Source: Candidatus Hydrogenedentota bacterium (GTDB lineage Bacteria > Hydrogenedentota > Hydrogenedentia > Hydrogenedentales > CAITNO01). Taken from it: a stretch of 43,835 nucleotides of DNA. How positions within the stretch are numbered: the stretch's first letter is position 1; every line of letters starts with the position of its first letter. The notes below the pieces were generated by a model. The model searched no databases. It had not been told where the DNA came from and was given only the letters and a program-made list of their open reading frames with translations. The position numbers were made by a program, and so were the translations under genes. Below are positions 22,792 through 31,670 of the stretch, in pieces. The stretch lies in NCBI GenBank assembly GCA_012523015.1, contig JAAYJI010000236.1:1-43835 (forward strand), read 5' to 3'.

Positions 22792-25137
22792 ATGTGGAGT
22801 GCCTTGGTACTGATAGGCTTTTTCCTTTCCACGGGAGGTCTCGGAACCATATTTTCTACTGTTACGGGTACTTCTTTCCGTATCATCGCAAAAAGCGGCA
22901 TGCTTTTTCTTTCCCTGATTTGGAAAGGCTTGCTAAAGATTAGCGGATTGAAATCAGCTAAGGCGCAGGACGACGCATTGACTCCTATTACAGATTTTTG
23001 TGAACAGATTCCCGAAGGCGCTTTTCCGCCGGAACCTCCCCAAAAATGGTTTCGAAGAACCCGTAAAGTGCTGCGTTTTCTGCTGCCGCAAATTACGGTG
23101 GAAACGGTTACCGTTGAGATGAAGGACAATCCTAAAGGAAAGTACGCGCAGATTTTGGAAGAGGACTTCCAAGAAGAAGTCTTTGATTCAGAAACAGAAG
23201 TGCCCGCCGCTCCGGCGCAGTCCACAGCCGCGCCTGAGTTGATAGATCAGGAGGATGTTCCCTCCCAAGCGCCCATCATTGAGACCTACACTCCCGATGA
23301 TTTTGAAGAAACAGAGTCGGAGACGGAAGAGAGCGACAGCGATTTCTCCACAGAGGACAGTCCTTTTGGTGAAATTCCTGATCTGGATTTTTCTGCTGAT
23401 GACGGCGCTGCTCTCGATGAAACATTGGGGATGGGAGATGAAGAAGCCCTTACAGAAGAGACGGGCGGGCTTCTTTATTCTACAGGCGGCGATGAAGTAG
23501 AAGCGTCCGCGGCAGGAAAAAAAAGCGAGGAAACGAGCGCTGCCCTCCGGAATGCCGGTCTGCATAAGGGTGCGGCTGTGAGCACGGGTCAAAAGGAAGG
23601 TCCCGCAGGATTTACACGTCTGCGCAGAAAAAAAGAGGCGGGAGCAGCGTTGGCGGAAACGAACAGCTATCCTGCCCGCTATACGCCGCCGGCGCTGGAT
23701 CTATTTAAACATGGTACGCGAAAAATTATCCCAAATCTCCATGAGAAATTGGGTAATTTGGCGACAAAACTTGAAGCCTGTCTCGCCACCTTTAATACTG
23801 AAGCCAAGGTAACCCATGTAAGCCGAGGGCCGACGGTAACCCGTTTTGAGCTGGAGCCGGCACCGGGCACCTTGGTAAACCGCTTTACGAAGCTCATCGA
23901 TAATATTGCCCTCGCTTTGAAAGCCAAAGGGGTGCGTGTCGAAGCGCCCATACCGGGAAAAGGCCGTGTCGGTATTGAAATTTCCAATGACGAGCGGGAT
24001 CCCGTCGTCATTCGCGAACTTTTGGAACACAAAGCCTTTAATAAACGCAGTACCGGTTTAAATTTAGCCTTGGGCAAAGATATTGCCGGTGAGGTGTGCA
24101 TTGCTGATCTGACACAAATGCCCCATTTACTGGTGGCGGGGGCTACGGGCGCGGGTAAAACCATTTGTATTAAAGCCCTGTTGGCAAGTCTTTTATATCA
24201 ACACACCCCCGATGAATTGCAATTGATGCTTGTGGATCCGAAAATGGTTGAGTTGTCAATTTTCAATGACATTCCGCATTTGATCACGCCGGTCGTGACG
24301 GATCCTAAAAAAGCGGCGACCTCTTTGCAATGGCTCATCACTGAAATGGAAGAGCGTTATCATCTTTTCACGGACTTGGGCGTACGTAATATTGAAGTTT
24401 ACAATGACAGTGTTGAAAACGGCGAAATAGAGATGGAGGGCTCTTCAGAGCATTCGGCTCCCCAATCCTTCCATGTAGTTCGAAAATTACCCTATATTGT
24501 GTGTATAATAGACGAGTTGGCGGACTTGATGATTCTCGCGCGCGGTGATGTTGAAGAGGCGATTATGCGCCTTGCCCAACTTGCCCGCGCCGTGGGTATC
24601 CATCTTATAATTGCCACACAACGTCCCTCGGTAGATGTGCTTACGGGGGTAATTAAAGCCAATTTCCCTGCGCGAATTTCTTTTCAAGTTTCTTCGCGCG
24701 TGGATTCCCGGTGTATTCTGGATGAAATAGGTGCTGAACGCCTGATCGGCATGGGCGATATGCTGTATTTGCCTAAAGGTCAATCTAAACCCGTGCGTAT
24801 CCAAGGCGCTTTCGTAAGCGACGATGAGATGACAGATTTGATCAATTATCTTAAACAACAAGCGCCGCCGCAATACCGGGATGAAATACAAAACTTTGGG
24901 AAAAATAAAGATCCTTTAGAAGATTTGGAGCAAGACGAAGACCCGCTATTGGAAGATGCCATACGCGTCGTTTTAGATACAGGGCAGGCATCGATATCAA
25001 TGGTGCAAAGAAGGTTGCGAGTAGGGTATACTAGGGCTGCACGTTTGATAGATATGATGGAGTTAAAAGGCATCGTGGGGCCCCATACGGGCAGCAAAGC
25101 TCGTGAAATACTCGTGGCAACAACGATGAAGGAATAA
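22792..25137 (+). CDS. ftsK: DNA translocase FtsK, main part after the in-frame stop
   Basis: About 781 residues from ATG 22792. The frame remains open back to the TAA at 22755 and includes the start of helix 4. After the helix comes an acidic, Glu/Asp/Ser/Thr-rich linker of about 250 residues, then the alpha domain (THVSRGPTVTRFELEPAPGT) and the RecA-like motor. Its Walker A is VAGATGAGKTICI (usually GTTGSGKS); Walker B is IVCIIDELADLM, followed by ATQRPSVDVLTGVIKANFPA. The C-terminal winged-helix gamma domain (SISMVQRRLRVGYTRAARLI) reads polar sequences. FtsK pumps DNA at the septum and activates Xer recombination. No Shine-Dalgarno precedes ATG 22792, so independent initiation is doubtful. 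rodZ follows after 5 bases. Confidence 0.93.
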   Translation: MWSALVLIGFFLSTGGLGTIFSTVTGTSFRIIAKSGMLFLSLIWKGLLKISGLKSAKAQDDALTPITDFCEQIPEGAFPPEPPQKWFRRTRKVLRFLLPQITVETVTVEMKDNPKGKYAQILEEDFQEEVFDSETEVPAAPAQSTAAPELIDQEDVPSQAPIIETYTPDDFEETESETEESDSDFSTEDSPFGEIPDLDFSADDGAALDETLGMGDEEALTEETGGLLYSTGGDEVEASAAGKKSEETSAALRNAGLHKGAAVSTGQKEGPAGFTRLRRKKEAGAALAETNSYPARYTPPALDLFKHGTRKIIPNLHEKLGNLATKLEACLATFNTEAKVTHVSRGPTVTRFELEPAPGTLVNRFTKLIDNIALALKAKGVRVEAPIPGKGRVGIEISNDERDPVVIRELLEHKAFNKRSTGLNLALGKDIAGEVCIADLTQMPHLLVAGATGAGKTICIKALLASLLYQHTPDELQLMLVDPKMVELSIFNDIPHLITPVVTDPKKAATSLQWLITEMEERYHLFTDLGVRNIEVYNDSVENGEIEMEGSSEHSAPQSFHVVRKLPYIVCIIDELADLMILARGDVEEAIMRLAQLARAVGIHLIIATQRPSVDVLTGVIKANFPARISFQVSSRVDSRCILDEIGAERLIGMGDMLYLPKGQSKPVRIQGAFVSDDEMTDLINYLKQQAPPQYRDEIQNFGKNKDPLEDLEQDEDPLLEDAIRVVLDTGQASISMVQRRLRVGYTRAARLIDMMELKGIVGPHTGSKAREILVATTMKE

Positions 25138-25142
25138 GGTAC

Positions 25143-25625
25143 ATGAAAAAGCTACTCTTTCCTGGCGCGGTCTTGAAAGAGCAACGGGAACTGCTTGGGT
25201 GTAGTTTGCAACAAGTATCGCAAGAGATCCACGTTCCCATTGAATATATCGAGGCCTTCGAATCCGGGCGTATAGACAAGTCGCCGGGGCGTGCCTATGC
25301 CTTGGGCTTTTTACGTAGTTACTGTAGTTTTTTAAATCTTGATCCCGAACCCTTCTGTGATAAGTATCTCCTTTGTGACAGCAATTTAAAAGTCAACAGT
25401 CCCTTCCAACGCGGCGAAGGTTTCAACAAATCCAAGGCTGTGGACATGGCGCGTTCGCGGCGGCTCAATGAACTCATCAACTGGGGAACCGTCTGCGCCT
25501 TCCTGTTATTAGGCTGGCTCGCCTACACCACGATTATTCAACCCATTGCTGATTCTTGGAAAAGCCGTGTCGAAGCCGGTGCCGAAGCGATTGAAGCACC
25601 GATACATTTTAATGAAGAATTATAG
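25143..25625 (+). CDS. RodZ-like helix-turn-helix membrane protein
   Basis: 160 residues. An N-terminal HTH_25 domain (LKEQRELLGCSLQQVSQEIH, then IPIEYIEAFESG-type helices and YALGFLRSYCSFLNLDPEPF) is followed by a basic linker and one membrane helix (VCAFLLLGWLAYTTIIQPI, about residues 118-136). Only about 25 residues lie outside. RodZ links MreB to the elongation machinery; this version lacks the usual large periplasmic beta domain. Position right after ftsK in a shape/division operon supports the call. Confidence 0.85.
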   Translation: MKKLLFPGAVLKEQRELLGCSLQQVSQEIHVPIEYIEAFESGRIDKSPGRAYALGFLRSYCSFLNLDPEPFCDKYLLCDSNLKVNSPFQRGEGFNKSKAVDMARSRRLNELINWGTVCAFLLLGWLAYTTIIQPIADSWKSRVEAGAEAIEAPIHFNEEL

Positions 25626-25798
25626 TGCTTCATCTCCATCGCCGTATTCATTCCTTCACACCTTAAATACACGCTCCATTCTATCAGGCCGTACTATTTT
25701 TAATCCGCAATTTTCTGCATGCTGATTATCCGCTATATTGTGAAACATTTTTCCCTTCTGAGGGAGTCATAACGGTGGGGTGAGAAGAAAGGATGTCT

Positions 25799-25809
25799 GC
25801 CTTTAAGGC
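25799..25809. promoter_or_regulatory. Small dyad in the leader of the efflux operon
   Basis: GCCTT-T-AAGGC is a perfect 11-base dyad, 14 bases before the adaptor start codon, where it could hide translation initiation. It lies inside a tiny frame beginning at ATG 25792 (AGAAAGG in front; seven codons, then TGA). Whether this is a regulatory leader peptide is unknown. Confidence 0.3.
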
Positions 25810-25823
25810 GGCATGATTATACT

Positions 25824-27635
25824 ATGACACGAAAAAACCACACGTTTCACGCAGCCTCCCGCATCGGATTTATTCGAAAAAAAATGATCCTGTGGCTTAG
25901 CCTCATCGGTATCATTCTTGTTGTTGTCCTTGCCATCAGCGGCTATTTTGGAGAACGATCCCACAACCTTGCTGTTGGCGCTACCTTCACCGCCTTTGCC
26001 GGGCCCATGGAGATCACTGTTTTGGAAGGGGGCAGCATTGAGGCGAAAGACTCCTTGCAAATCCAATCGGAAGTGCAGGGAACCACACGAATACTGACGC
26101 TCATCGATGAGGGCTATTTAATCACACCGCAAGATGTGGAGCAGGGATTAATTCTGATTGAGCTCGATTCCAAAGATTTGGTGGATCGTCAATTAACGCA
26201 GGAGCTGGATTACCAAAGCTCACTCGCCGCATTTACAGAAGCGAGTGAAGAGTACGCCATCCAAGAAAATCAAAATGAAAGTGACATAAAAACGGCGGAA
26301 TTAGCCGTACACTTTTCACGAATGGATTCGGAAAAATATCTGGGCGTTGGACTGTGCGAAAAGCTGCTCGATGAATTGGGACTTGTGGCTACTGAAGAGA
26401 AAGCAGCAGAAGCGGTAAAAGATGTGGTCTCTATTGATTTCGGACAGTACGCCGATCCTGAGAAATTAGGAGACGGCGAAGCACGCCAAAAGTTTAGACA
26501 ACTCGAAGACGATCTGGAATTGGCGAATCAAGATCTCGGTTTGGCGGAAAATAAACTGGAAGGTACCAAGCGGCTTTACGAACGGGAATTCGTAATGAAG
26601 ACCCAATTGGACACCGAAGAAAGCGGATACAATCGCCGACTTATCGCCCGTCAATCGGCTGACACGAACCGTGACTTATACATTAAATATGAGTTCCCGA
26701 AAATGGCGCAGCAGTTGCTTTCTGATTATGAAGAATCGCTGCGTAAACTCGTGCGTGCTCAGAAGCTTGCCAATTCAAAAATTGCACAAAGTCTTGCCAA
26801 GAAGAATTCCGCTGAAGCGCGCCATGAATTGCAAGCACGGAAAAGAGAGGAATTGACGACTCAAATTGAAAAGTGTACCATTCGTGCGCCGCGTCCGGGT
26901 TTGGTCGTTTATGGCACAGGGGAACGCGGGTTCCGCGCAGATCCTATCGAAGAGGGCGCATCCGTTCGTGAACGGCAGGTCTTGCTGACGATTCCCGACA
27001 CCTCCGTTATGGCGATGCGCGTTCAAGTGCATGAGTCCTTTGTGACAAAAGTTAAGCCGGGACAGCGGGCTCGCATCAAAGTTGATGCCTATCCGAATCA
27101 ACAACTGACCGGCGTGATCCATCGTATCGGCGTGCTGCCCGATTCACAAAACCGGTGGCTGAGTCCCGACTTAAAAGTGTACAGCACGATCATCCATATT
27201 GATGATGAGGTGGACTGGCTCAAACCGGGGATGAGTGCAGAAGCAGAAATTATTATTGCCACCATCGACAATGCCCTGCAGGTTCCGGTGAATGCCGTGC
27301 AAATGGTCGATGGTAAAATGGTATGTTATGTTGCCACTATCTTGGGCACCGAGCAACGTGTTGTACAAACGGGAGAATACAATATTTCTTTTATTGAAGT
27401 TACCGAAGGTCTTGAGCCCGGTGAACAGGTATTGCTCCGTGCGCCTAAGCGTTCGGGAGAAGCTTCGGAAAACGGAAAAAACGGCCGCAATAACCAAGAA
27501 AAGTCCGAAGCCCCGGGCGTGTCACCGGCGCCTCCTGAAGGCGGCGGTGGTGACGGCGGCGGCGGCGAAGGAAGAGGCGGCGGCGGTCGAGGCAGAAGAG
27601 AGGCGGCGCCTGCTGCTGAGAGCGGTACCGTATAA
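25824..27635 (+). CDS. MacA/HlyD-family periplasmic adaptor of an ABC efflux system
   Basis: 603 residues. A cytoplasmic N-tail and one membrane helix (MILWLSLIGIILVVVLAISG, about 21-40) are followed by the lipoyl/barrel-sandwich half GSIEAKDSLQIQSEVQG, a long coiled-coil hairpin (about 130-340) and the returning half CTIRAPRPGLVVYG. The beta-barrel and membrane-proximal domains come next (VNAVQMVDGKMVCYVATI, then a Glu-Pro-Gly-rich strand pair). The last 60 residues are an unusual Gly/Pro/Arg tail (GGGGDGGGGEGRGGGGRGRR-like), longer than in MacA. The coiled coil is also longer than usual for MacA. Its stop overlaps the ATPase ATG by one base (TAATG). No Shine-Dalgarno precedes ATG 25824. Confidence 0.88.
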   Translation: MTRKNHTFHAASRIGFIRKKMILWLSLIGIILVVVLAISGYFGERSHNLAVGATFTAFAGPMEITVLEGGSIEAKDSLQIQSEVQGTTRILTLIDEGYLITPQDVEQGLILIELDSKDLVDRQLTQELDYQSSLAAFTEASEEYAIQENQNESDIKTAELAVHFSRMDSEKYLGVGLCEKLLDELGLVATEEKAAEAVKDVVSIDFGQYADPEKLGDGEARQKFRQLEDDLELANQDLGLAENKLEGTKRLYEREFVMKTQLDTEESGYNRRLIARQSADTNRDLYIKYEFPKMAQQLLSDYEESLRKLVRAQKLANSKIAQSLAKKNSAEARHELQARKREELTTQIEKCTIRAPRPGLVVYGTGERGFRADPIEEGASVRERQVLLTIPDTSVMAMRVQVHESFVTKVKPGQRARIKVDAYPNQQLTGVIHRIGVLPDSQNRWLSPDLKVYSTIIHIDDEVDWLKPGMSAEAEIIIATIDNALQVPVNAVQMVDGKMVCYVATILGTEQRVVQTGEYNISFIEVTEGLEPGEQVLLRAPKRSGEASENGKNGRNNQEKSEAPGVSPAPPEGGGGDGGGGEGRGGGGRGRREAAPAAESGTV

Positions 27636-28330
27636 TGGCGCGAAATATTGTTACATTGCAGGGCGTCACGAAAACCTATCGAATGGGGGATACGATTCTG
27701 CACGCCCTGCATGATCTCAATCTGGAAATTGATGAGGGTGAATATGTCGCCATTATGGGCCCCAGTGGCTGCGGGAAATCGACCTTGCTGAACGTGCGCG
27801 GTTGTCTTGACCGCCCTTCACAAGGGATGTATAGCCTTGGCGGACAGGATGTTTCTACACTCAATGATGATGCTTTGTCCGAGATACGGGGAGCGCGTCT
27901 CGGCTTTATTTTCCAATCCTACAACCTTATCCAACAACTGAATGTGCTGGAAAATATTCAAGTGCCCCTTTATTATCAGGGCAGAAATGCCCATGAAAGC
28001 CGCAGCATCGCTTTAAAATTGGCGGAACGTGTGGGCTTGGGACAGCGGATTCATCATAAGCCTATGGAGCTGTCCGGGGGACAGCAGCAGCGCGTCGGCA
28101 TTGCCCGTGCTTTGGTCAATGACCCAATTTTATTGCTGGCAGATGAACCGACGGGAAATCTGGATTCTGCTTCAGGCGTAGAAATATTAGAACTCTTTGA
28201 TGAACTGCGCCGAAATGGAAAGACCATTATCATGGTAACCCACGATCCTGATATTGGATTGCGTGCAGATCGTATTGTGCGCTTACGTGATGGTTGTCTG
28301 GAGGAGGATGTGCGCAATGTCCACCACTAG
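27635..28330 (+). CDS. MacB/LolD-type ABC transporter ATPase
   Basis: 231 residues with a complete nucleotide-binding domain: Walker A GPSGCGKST, Q-loop region FIFQSYNLIQQLNVLEN, signature LSGGQQQRVGIARAL, Walker B ILLLADEPTGNLDS and H-loop MVTHDPD. This is the standard subunit for MacB-type mechanotransmission exporters, which act with a periplasmic adaptor and an outer-membrane factor. One segment is odd: NVRGCLDRP follows Walker A where NILGCLDRP is the family norm, placing an Arg in a usually apolar site. It overlaps the adaptor stop by one base and the permease start by 14 bases. Confidence 0.95.
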   Translation: MARNIVTLQGVTKTYRMGDTILHALHDLNLEIDEGEYVAIMGPSGCGKSTLLNVRGCLDRPSQGMYSLGGQDVSTLNDDALSEIRGARLGFIFQSYNLIQQLNVLENIQVPLYYQGRNAHESRSIALKLAERVGLGQRIHHKPMELSGGQQQRVGIARALVNDPILLLADEPTGNLDSASGVEILELFDELRRNGKTIIMVTHDPDIGLRADRIVRLRDGCLEEDVRNVHH

Positions 28331-29660
28331 ACTAAAAAGCCTACGCTCCCTTTTCGCATTGGGAAAAATGCGCCGTGCCATCATCTTGGGCTTTAAAACG
28401 CTCTGGCTCCATCGTATGCGTTCGATGCTTACCATGTTGGGTATCGTCTTTGGCGTGTGCTCCGTCGTTGCTATGCTTGCTGTGGGAGAAGGCGCGGGCT
28501 ATGAGGCACAAGAACAGATCCGCCGTTTGGGCAGCCAAAACATTATTCTCAAAAGTATCAAGCCAACAGAAACGGAACGTATCAGCACAGAACAAAGCCG
28601 TATCTCTGAATATGGATTACGGTATGATGATATCAAGCGTATCCAAGACACGATCCCGAGTGTGCGGGTCCTTGCGCCGGGGCGGATCATCAGAAATCAT
28701 GTGTGGAATGCGACCAGACGCGTTGATGCTGAGATCATCGGCGTCGTGCCGTGGTATCTTGATATACGTAAACTGGCGATCACGGAAGGGCGTTTTTTTA
28801 CGGACATTGAATTTGACGGCTATGAAAATGTATGCGTAATCGGCACCTCGGTGGCTGATCGCCTTTTCCCGCTTTCCACACCGATCAACCACAACGTGCG
28901 CATTGGCTCCGATTATTACAAAGTGATTGGTGTCGTAGAATCGGAAGCCTCTGTTTCCGCCGGCGCCTCGGGAAATAATCAAGAAGGGGACAATGCGAAA
29001 AACGGCAGCGGCAACGGATACGCGCCACGGGTATACATCCCCTTGACAGCGGCGAAGAATCGCTTTGGTGAAACCTTGGTTCGTCAAAGCCAAGGTACCT
29101 TTGAAGCGGAACGGGTGGAACTTCATGAAGCGATTGTGCAGGTTGCCCGCCTTGAAGACGTGGAAGAAACGGCTTTGGTCATAGACAGTATTCTGTCTAG
29201 TCAACGGCGCACCCGTGATTATGAGATGGTCGTTCCTTTGGAACTGCTGCGGCAGGCAGAACGAACCAAGCAAATATTTAATACGGTGCTGGGCGCCATC
29301 GCCGCCATTTCTCTTTTAGTCGGCGGTATCGGCATTATGAATATTATGCTTGCCAGCGTGACTGAGCGCACCCGAGAAATCGGTATACGCCGCGCCTTGG
29401 GAGCCAAGAAGCGCGACATTATCATCCAGTTCTTGATTGAGACTGTTATCTTGTCGGGAACAGGCGGACTCATCGGCGTGATTATCGGCGTTACCATTCC
29501 TTTGGGGATCAGTTATTTCGCACACATGATGACCATTGTCACGCCATGGGCGCCTATGCTCGCCTTTTCCATCTCCTGCTTCGTTGGGATTGTCTTTGGT
29601 ATTTATCCCGCCTTACGCGCAGCGAACATGGATCCGGTGGACGCACTGCGCCACGAATAA
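28317..29660 (+). CDS. MacB-type ABC transporter permease (FtsX fold)
   Basis: About 447 residues from ATG 28317, chosen because GGAGG lies nine bases upstream and it overlaps the ATPase gene by 14 bases. Helix 1 (MLTMLGIVFGVCSVVAMLAV, near residue 42) is followed by a large MacB periplasmic core domain (about 65-320). Three C-terminal helices carry IGIMNIMLASVTERTREIGI and RRALGAKKRDIIIQF, then IVFGIYPALRAANMDPVDAL. A Gly/Asn/Ser-rich insertion around residues 220-235 is unusual but short. No outer-membrane factor follows; one is in the second efflux cluster at the end of the window. Substrate unknown. Confidence 0.94.
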   Translation: MSTTRLKSLRSLFALGKMRRAIILGFKTLWLHRMRSMLTMLGIVFGVCSVVAMLAVGEGAGYEAQEQIRRLGSQNIILKSIKPTETERISTEQSRISEYGLRYDDIKRIQDTIPSVRVLAPGRIIRNHVWNATRRVDAEIIGVVPWYLDIRKLAITEGRFFTDIEFDGYENVCVIGTSVADRLFPLSTPINHNVRIGSDYYKVIGVVESEASVSAGASGNNQEGDNAKNGSGNGYAPRVYIPLTAAKNRFGETLVRQSQGTFEAERVELHEAIVQVARLEDVEETALVIDSILSSQRRTRDYEMVVPLELLRQAERTKQIFNTVLGAIAAISLLVGGIGIMNIMLASVTERTREIGIRRALGAKKRDIIIQFLIETVILSGTGGLIGVIIGVTIPLGISYFAHMMTIVTPWAPMLAFSISCFVGIVFGIYPALRAANMDPVDALRHE

Positions 29661-29679
29661 TCCAGGTGGTGGGTGTGCC

Positions 29680-31002
29680 TTATCCTTGTCTGCCCCGCAG
29701 ATCCACGACGCGCACCGCTTTGCCCGTAGAACGTTCCAGCGTCTGGGGACCAACCAATTCGACACGGGTATGTATATTCGTGGTTGCCTGTATTCTCCGT
29801 ACGATCTGATCGCGGAGCAGCTGCATATCACTCATTTTGTCGGAGAAGACATCGGGACACAATTCCACTTTAACGGTTACTTCGTCTAAGGTTCCCGGGC
29901 GCGATACTTCAATAAGATAATGGGGAGACAGTCCTTCCATTTTAAATAGGGCTTCTTCAATTTGGGAGGGAAATACATTGACGCCGCGGATAATGAGCAT
30001 ATCATCAGAACGGCCGATTACACGGGACATGCGCCGCGTGGTGCGTCCGCAAATACAGGGCGCTGCGTCTAGTGTGGCAATATCGCGGGTACGATAACGG
30101 ATCATGGGCATCGCCTCGCGAGTCAGCGCTGTGATGACCAGCTCTCCGTATTCGAAGTCCATGACAGGATCCAGCGTATCAGGGTGAAGACACTCGACCA
30201 AAAAATGATCCTCTTGGATATGCATGCCTGTCCGTGCTGCGCATTCGCCGCTCACCCCGGGCCCGATGATTTCGGAAAGACCGTAGTTGTTGAAGGCGTA
30301 AAGATCCATTTCAGCTTCTATTTTGTGGCGCATATCTTCAGTCCACATTTCGCCGCCGAAATGGGCAAAGCGCAGGGAAAGGCTCCGAGGATCAATATCC
30401 ATGGAGCGCGCCACTTCCGCAATATTAAGGGCGTAACTGGGCGTGCTGATCAAGGCGTCGGCCTGAAGGTCTTGAAGAATATGGATTTGACGCGCCGTAT
30501 TTCCCGAAGATACGGGGATGATGGATGCGCCGATTTTTTCAATGCCGTAATGCAGTCCAAAGCCTCCGGTAAAGAGCCCGTAACCAAAAGAAACTTGGAC
30601 GGTGTGGCAGGAACGTAATCCGCCGGCATAAAGGAAGCGCGCGCACATCTGCGCCCACATCGCCAAATCCTTTTGCGTGTACCCCACAAAGGTTGGCTTA
30701 CCGGTAGTTCCGGAAGAACCGTGAATACGGGCAAGTTCGCTGCGATCTACGGCGCACAAGCCCAAAGGATAATAATCACGCATGTCCTCTTTAGTGGTGA
30801 AGGGCAGCCGCTTTAAATCATCTAAGCTTTTGATACTTTCCGGAGTAATGCCGTCGCGCTTGAAAATATTTTTATAAAAAGGAACTTTCATGGCCCGTGC
30901 CACTGTTTCACGAAGACGTACCAGTTGCAGTGCGTCCATTTCTTCGCGCGACAGTTGTTCTTCACGATCTAAGATTTGGTTGTCCACAACAAAATCATTC
31001 AT
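29680..31002 (-). CDS. paaK: Phenylacetate--CoA ligase family protein, copy 1
   Basis: 440 residues of the adenylate-forming enzyme that makes arylacetyl-CoA from the acid, ATP and CoA. The P-loop is HGSSGTTGKPTFVGYTQ (about 95-112), followed by YGYGLFTGGFGLHYG, AFNNYGLSEIIGPG and YRTRDIATL. The C-terminal lid has RSDDMLIIRGVNVFPSQIEE. Four cysteines in ARTGM...CICGR-type positions around 310-330 are as in anaerobic PaaK. Substrates could be phenylacetate or indole/hydroxyphenyl acetates. The Shine-Dalgarno is AAAAAGG. It is 131 bases downstream of the ACT gene with no clear internal promoter. Confidence 0.93.
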   Translation of the reverse strand: MNDFVVDNQILDREEQLSREEMDALQLVRLRETVARAMKVPFYKNIFKRDGITPESIKSLDDLKRLPFTTKEDMRDYYPLGLCAVDRSELARIHGSSGTTGKPTFVGYTQKDLAMWAQMCARFLYAGGLRSCHTVQVSFGYGLFTGGFGLHYGIEKIGASIIPVSSGNTARQIHILQDLQADALISTPSYALNIAEVARSMDIDPRSLSLRFAHFGGEMWTEDMRHKIEAEMDLYAFNNYGLSEIIGPGVSGECAARTGMHIQEDHFLVECLHPDTLDPVMDFEYGELVITALTREAMPMIRYRTRDIATLDAAPCICGRTTRRMSRVIGRSDDMLIIRGVNVFPSQIEEALFKMEGLSPHYLIEVSRPGTLDEVTVKVELCPDVFSDKMSDMQLLRDQIVRRIQATTNIHTRVELVGPQTLERSTGKAVRVVDLRGRQG

Positions 31003-31133
31003 GGAATAGACCTTTTTGAGAAGGGGTAGATGATCGCCTTCATGAGAAGTAGGATATGTTGAGATAGAACGATACCCGGTATTGATTCTTAAGATGATAT
31101 ATAAACACGCATCGACAAGCTCAGAATAGGCTG

Positions 31134-31571
31134 TTAATGGCTTCGGTCATAAAGTTCCACACCGTTAACAACATTGATATTTTGAGCCTGAAGTGCTGCA
31201 ATGGCTTGATCAGGGTTATCGAAACGAAAGACGATGACCGCCTTGTCATCACAACGGAAAGTGAAGGCATACATATATTCGATGTTCAATCCGGCGTTTT
31301 CGATAATATCAAGAATTTTTATGAGCCCGCCGGGCCGATCTTCTACTTCTGTGGCAACCACTTCTGTAACGTTCACGACGCCGCCGGCACTTTCCAATAC
31401 CTGCTTGGCTTTTTCCCAATCGCGCACGATGAGCCGCAGAATTCCGAATTGCTGCGTATCCGCCACCGACAAGGTCAAGATGTTAATACCCGCTTCAGCG
31501 AGTAAACGACATGGCTCACTCAAGTGTCCCGGTTTATTTTCTAGGAACATGGACAATTGCTGTATTTTCAT
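31134..31571 (-). CDS. Tandem ACT-domain protein
   Basis: 145 residues from ATG 31571 (AAGGAA 8-9 bases upstream). Two ACT domains in a row: IQQLSMFLENKPGHLSEPCR (about 3-70) and TEVEDRPGGLIKILDIIENA (about 74-140). ACT pairs bind amino acids and regulate enzymes. Stand-alone proteins of this kind are often encoded beside PaaK and indolepyruvate ferredoxin oxidoreductase genes. The likely ligand is an aromatic amino acid or its derivative, which is inference. It lies between two ligase genes on the same strand (gaps of 99 and 131 bases). There is no membrane or DNA-binding segment. Confidence 0.9.
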   Translation of the reverse strand: MKIQQLSMFLENKPGHLSEPCRLLAEAGINILTLSVADTQQFGILRLIVRDWEKAKQVLESAGGVVNVTEVVATEVEDRPGGLIKILDIIENAGLNIEYMYAFTFRCDDKAVIVFRFDNPDQAIAALQAQNINVVNGVELYDRSH

Positions 31572-31670
31572 CTCACGTATTCCTTTTCTTTTACCCGGTA
31601 CAGACAAAGAGTATCAAGAAACGGCCGTACCGGTATGTACCGTTTTGTTAGACGCAATGAAAGGGGTTGC

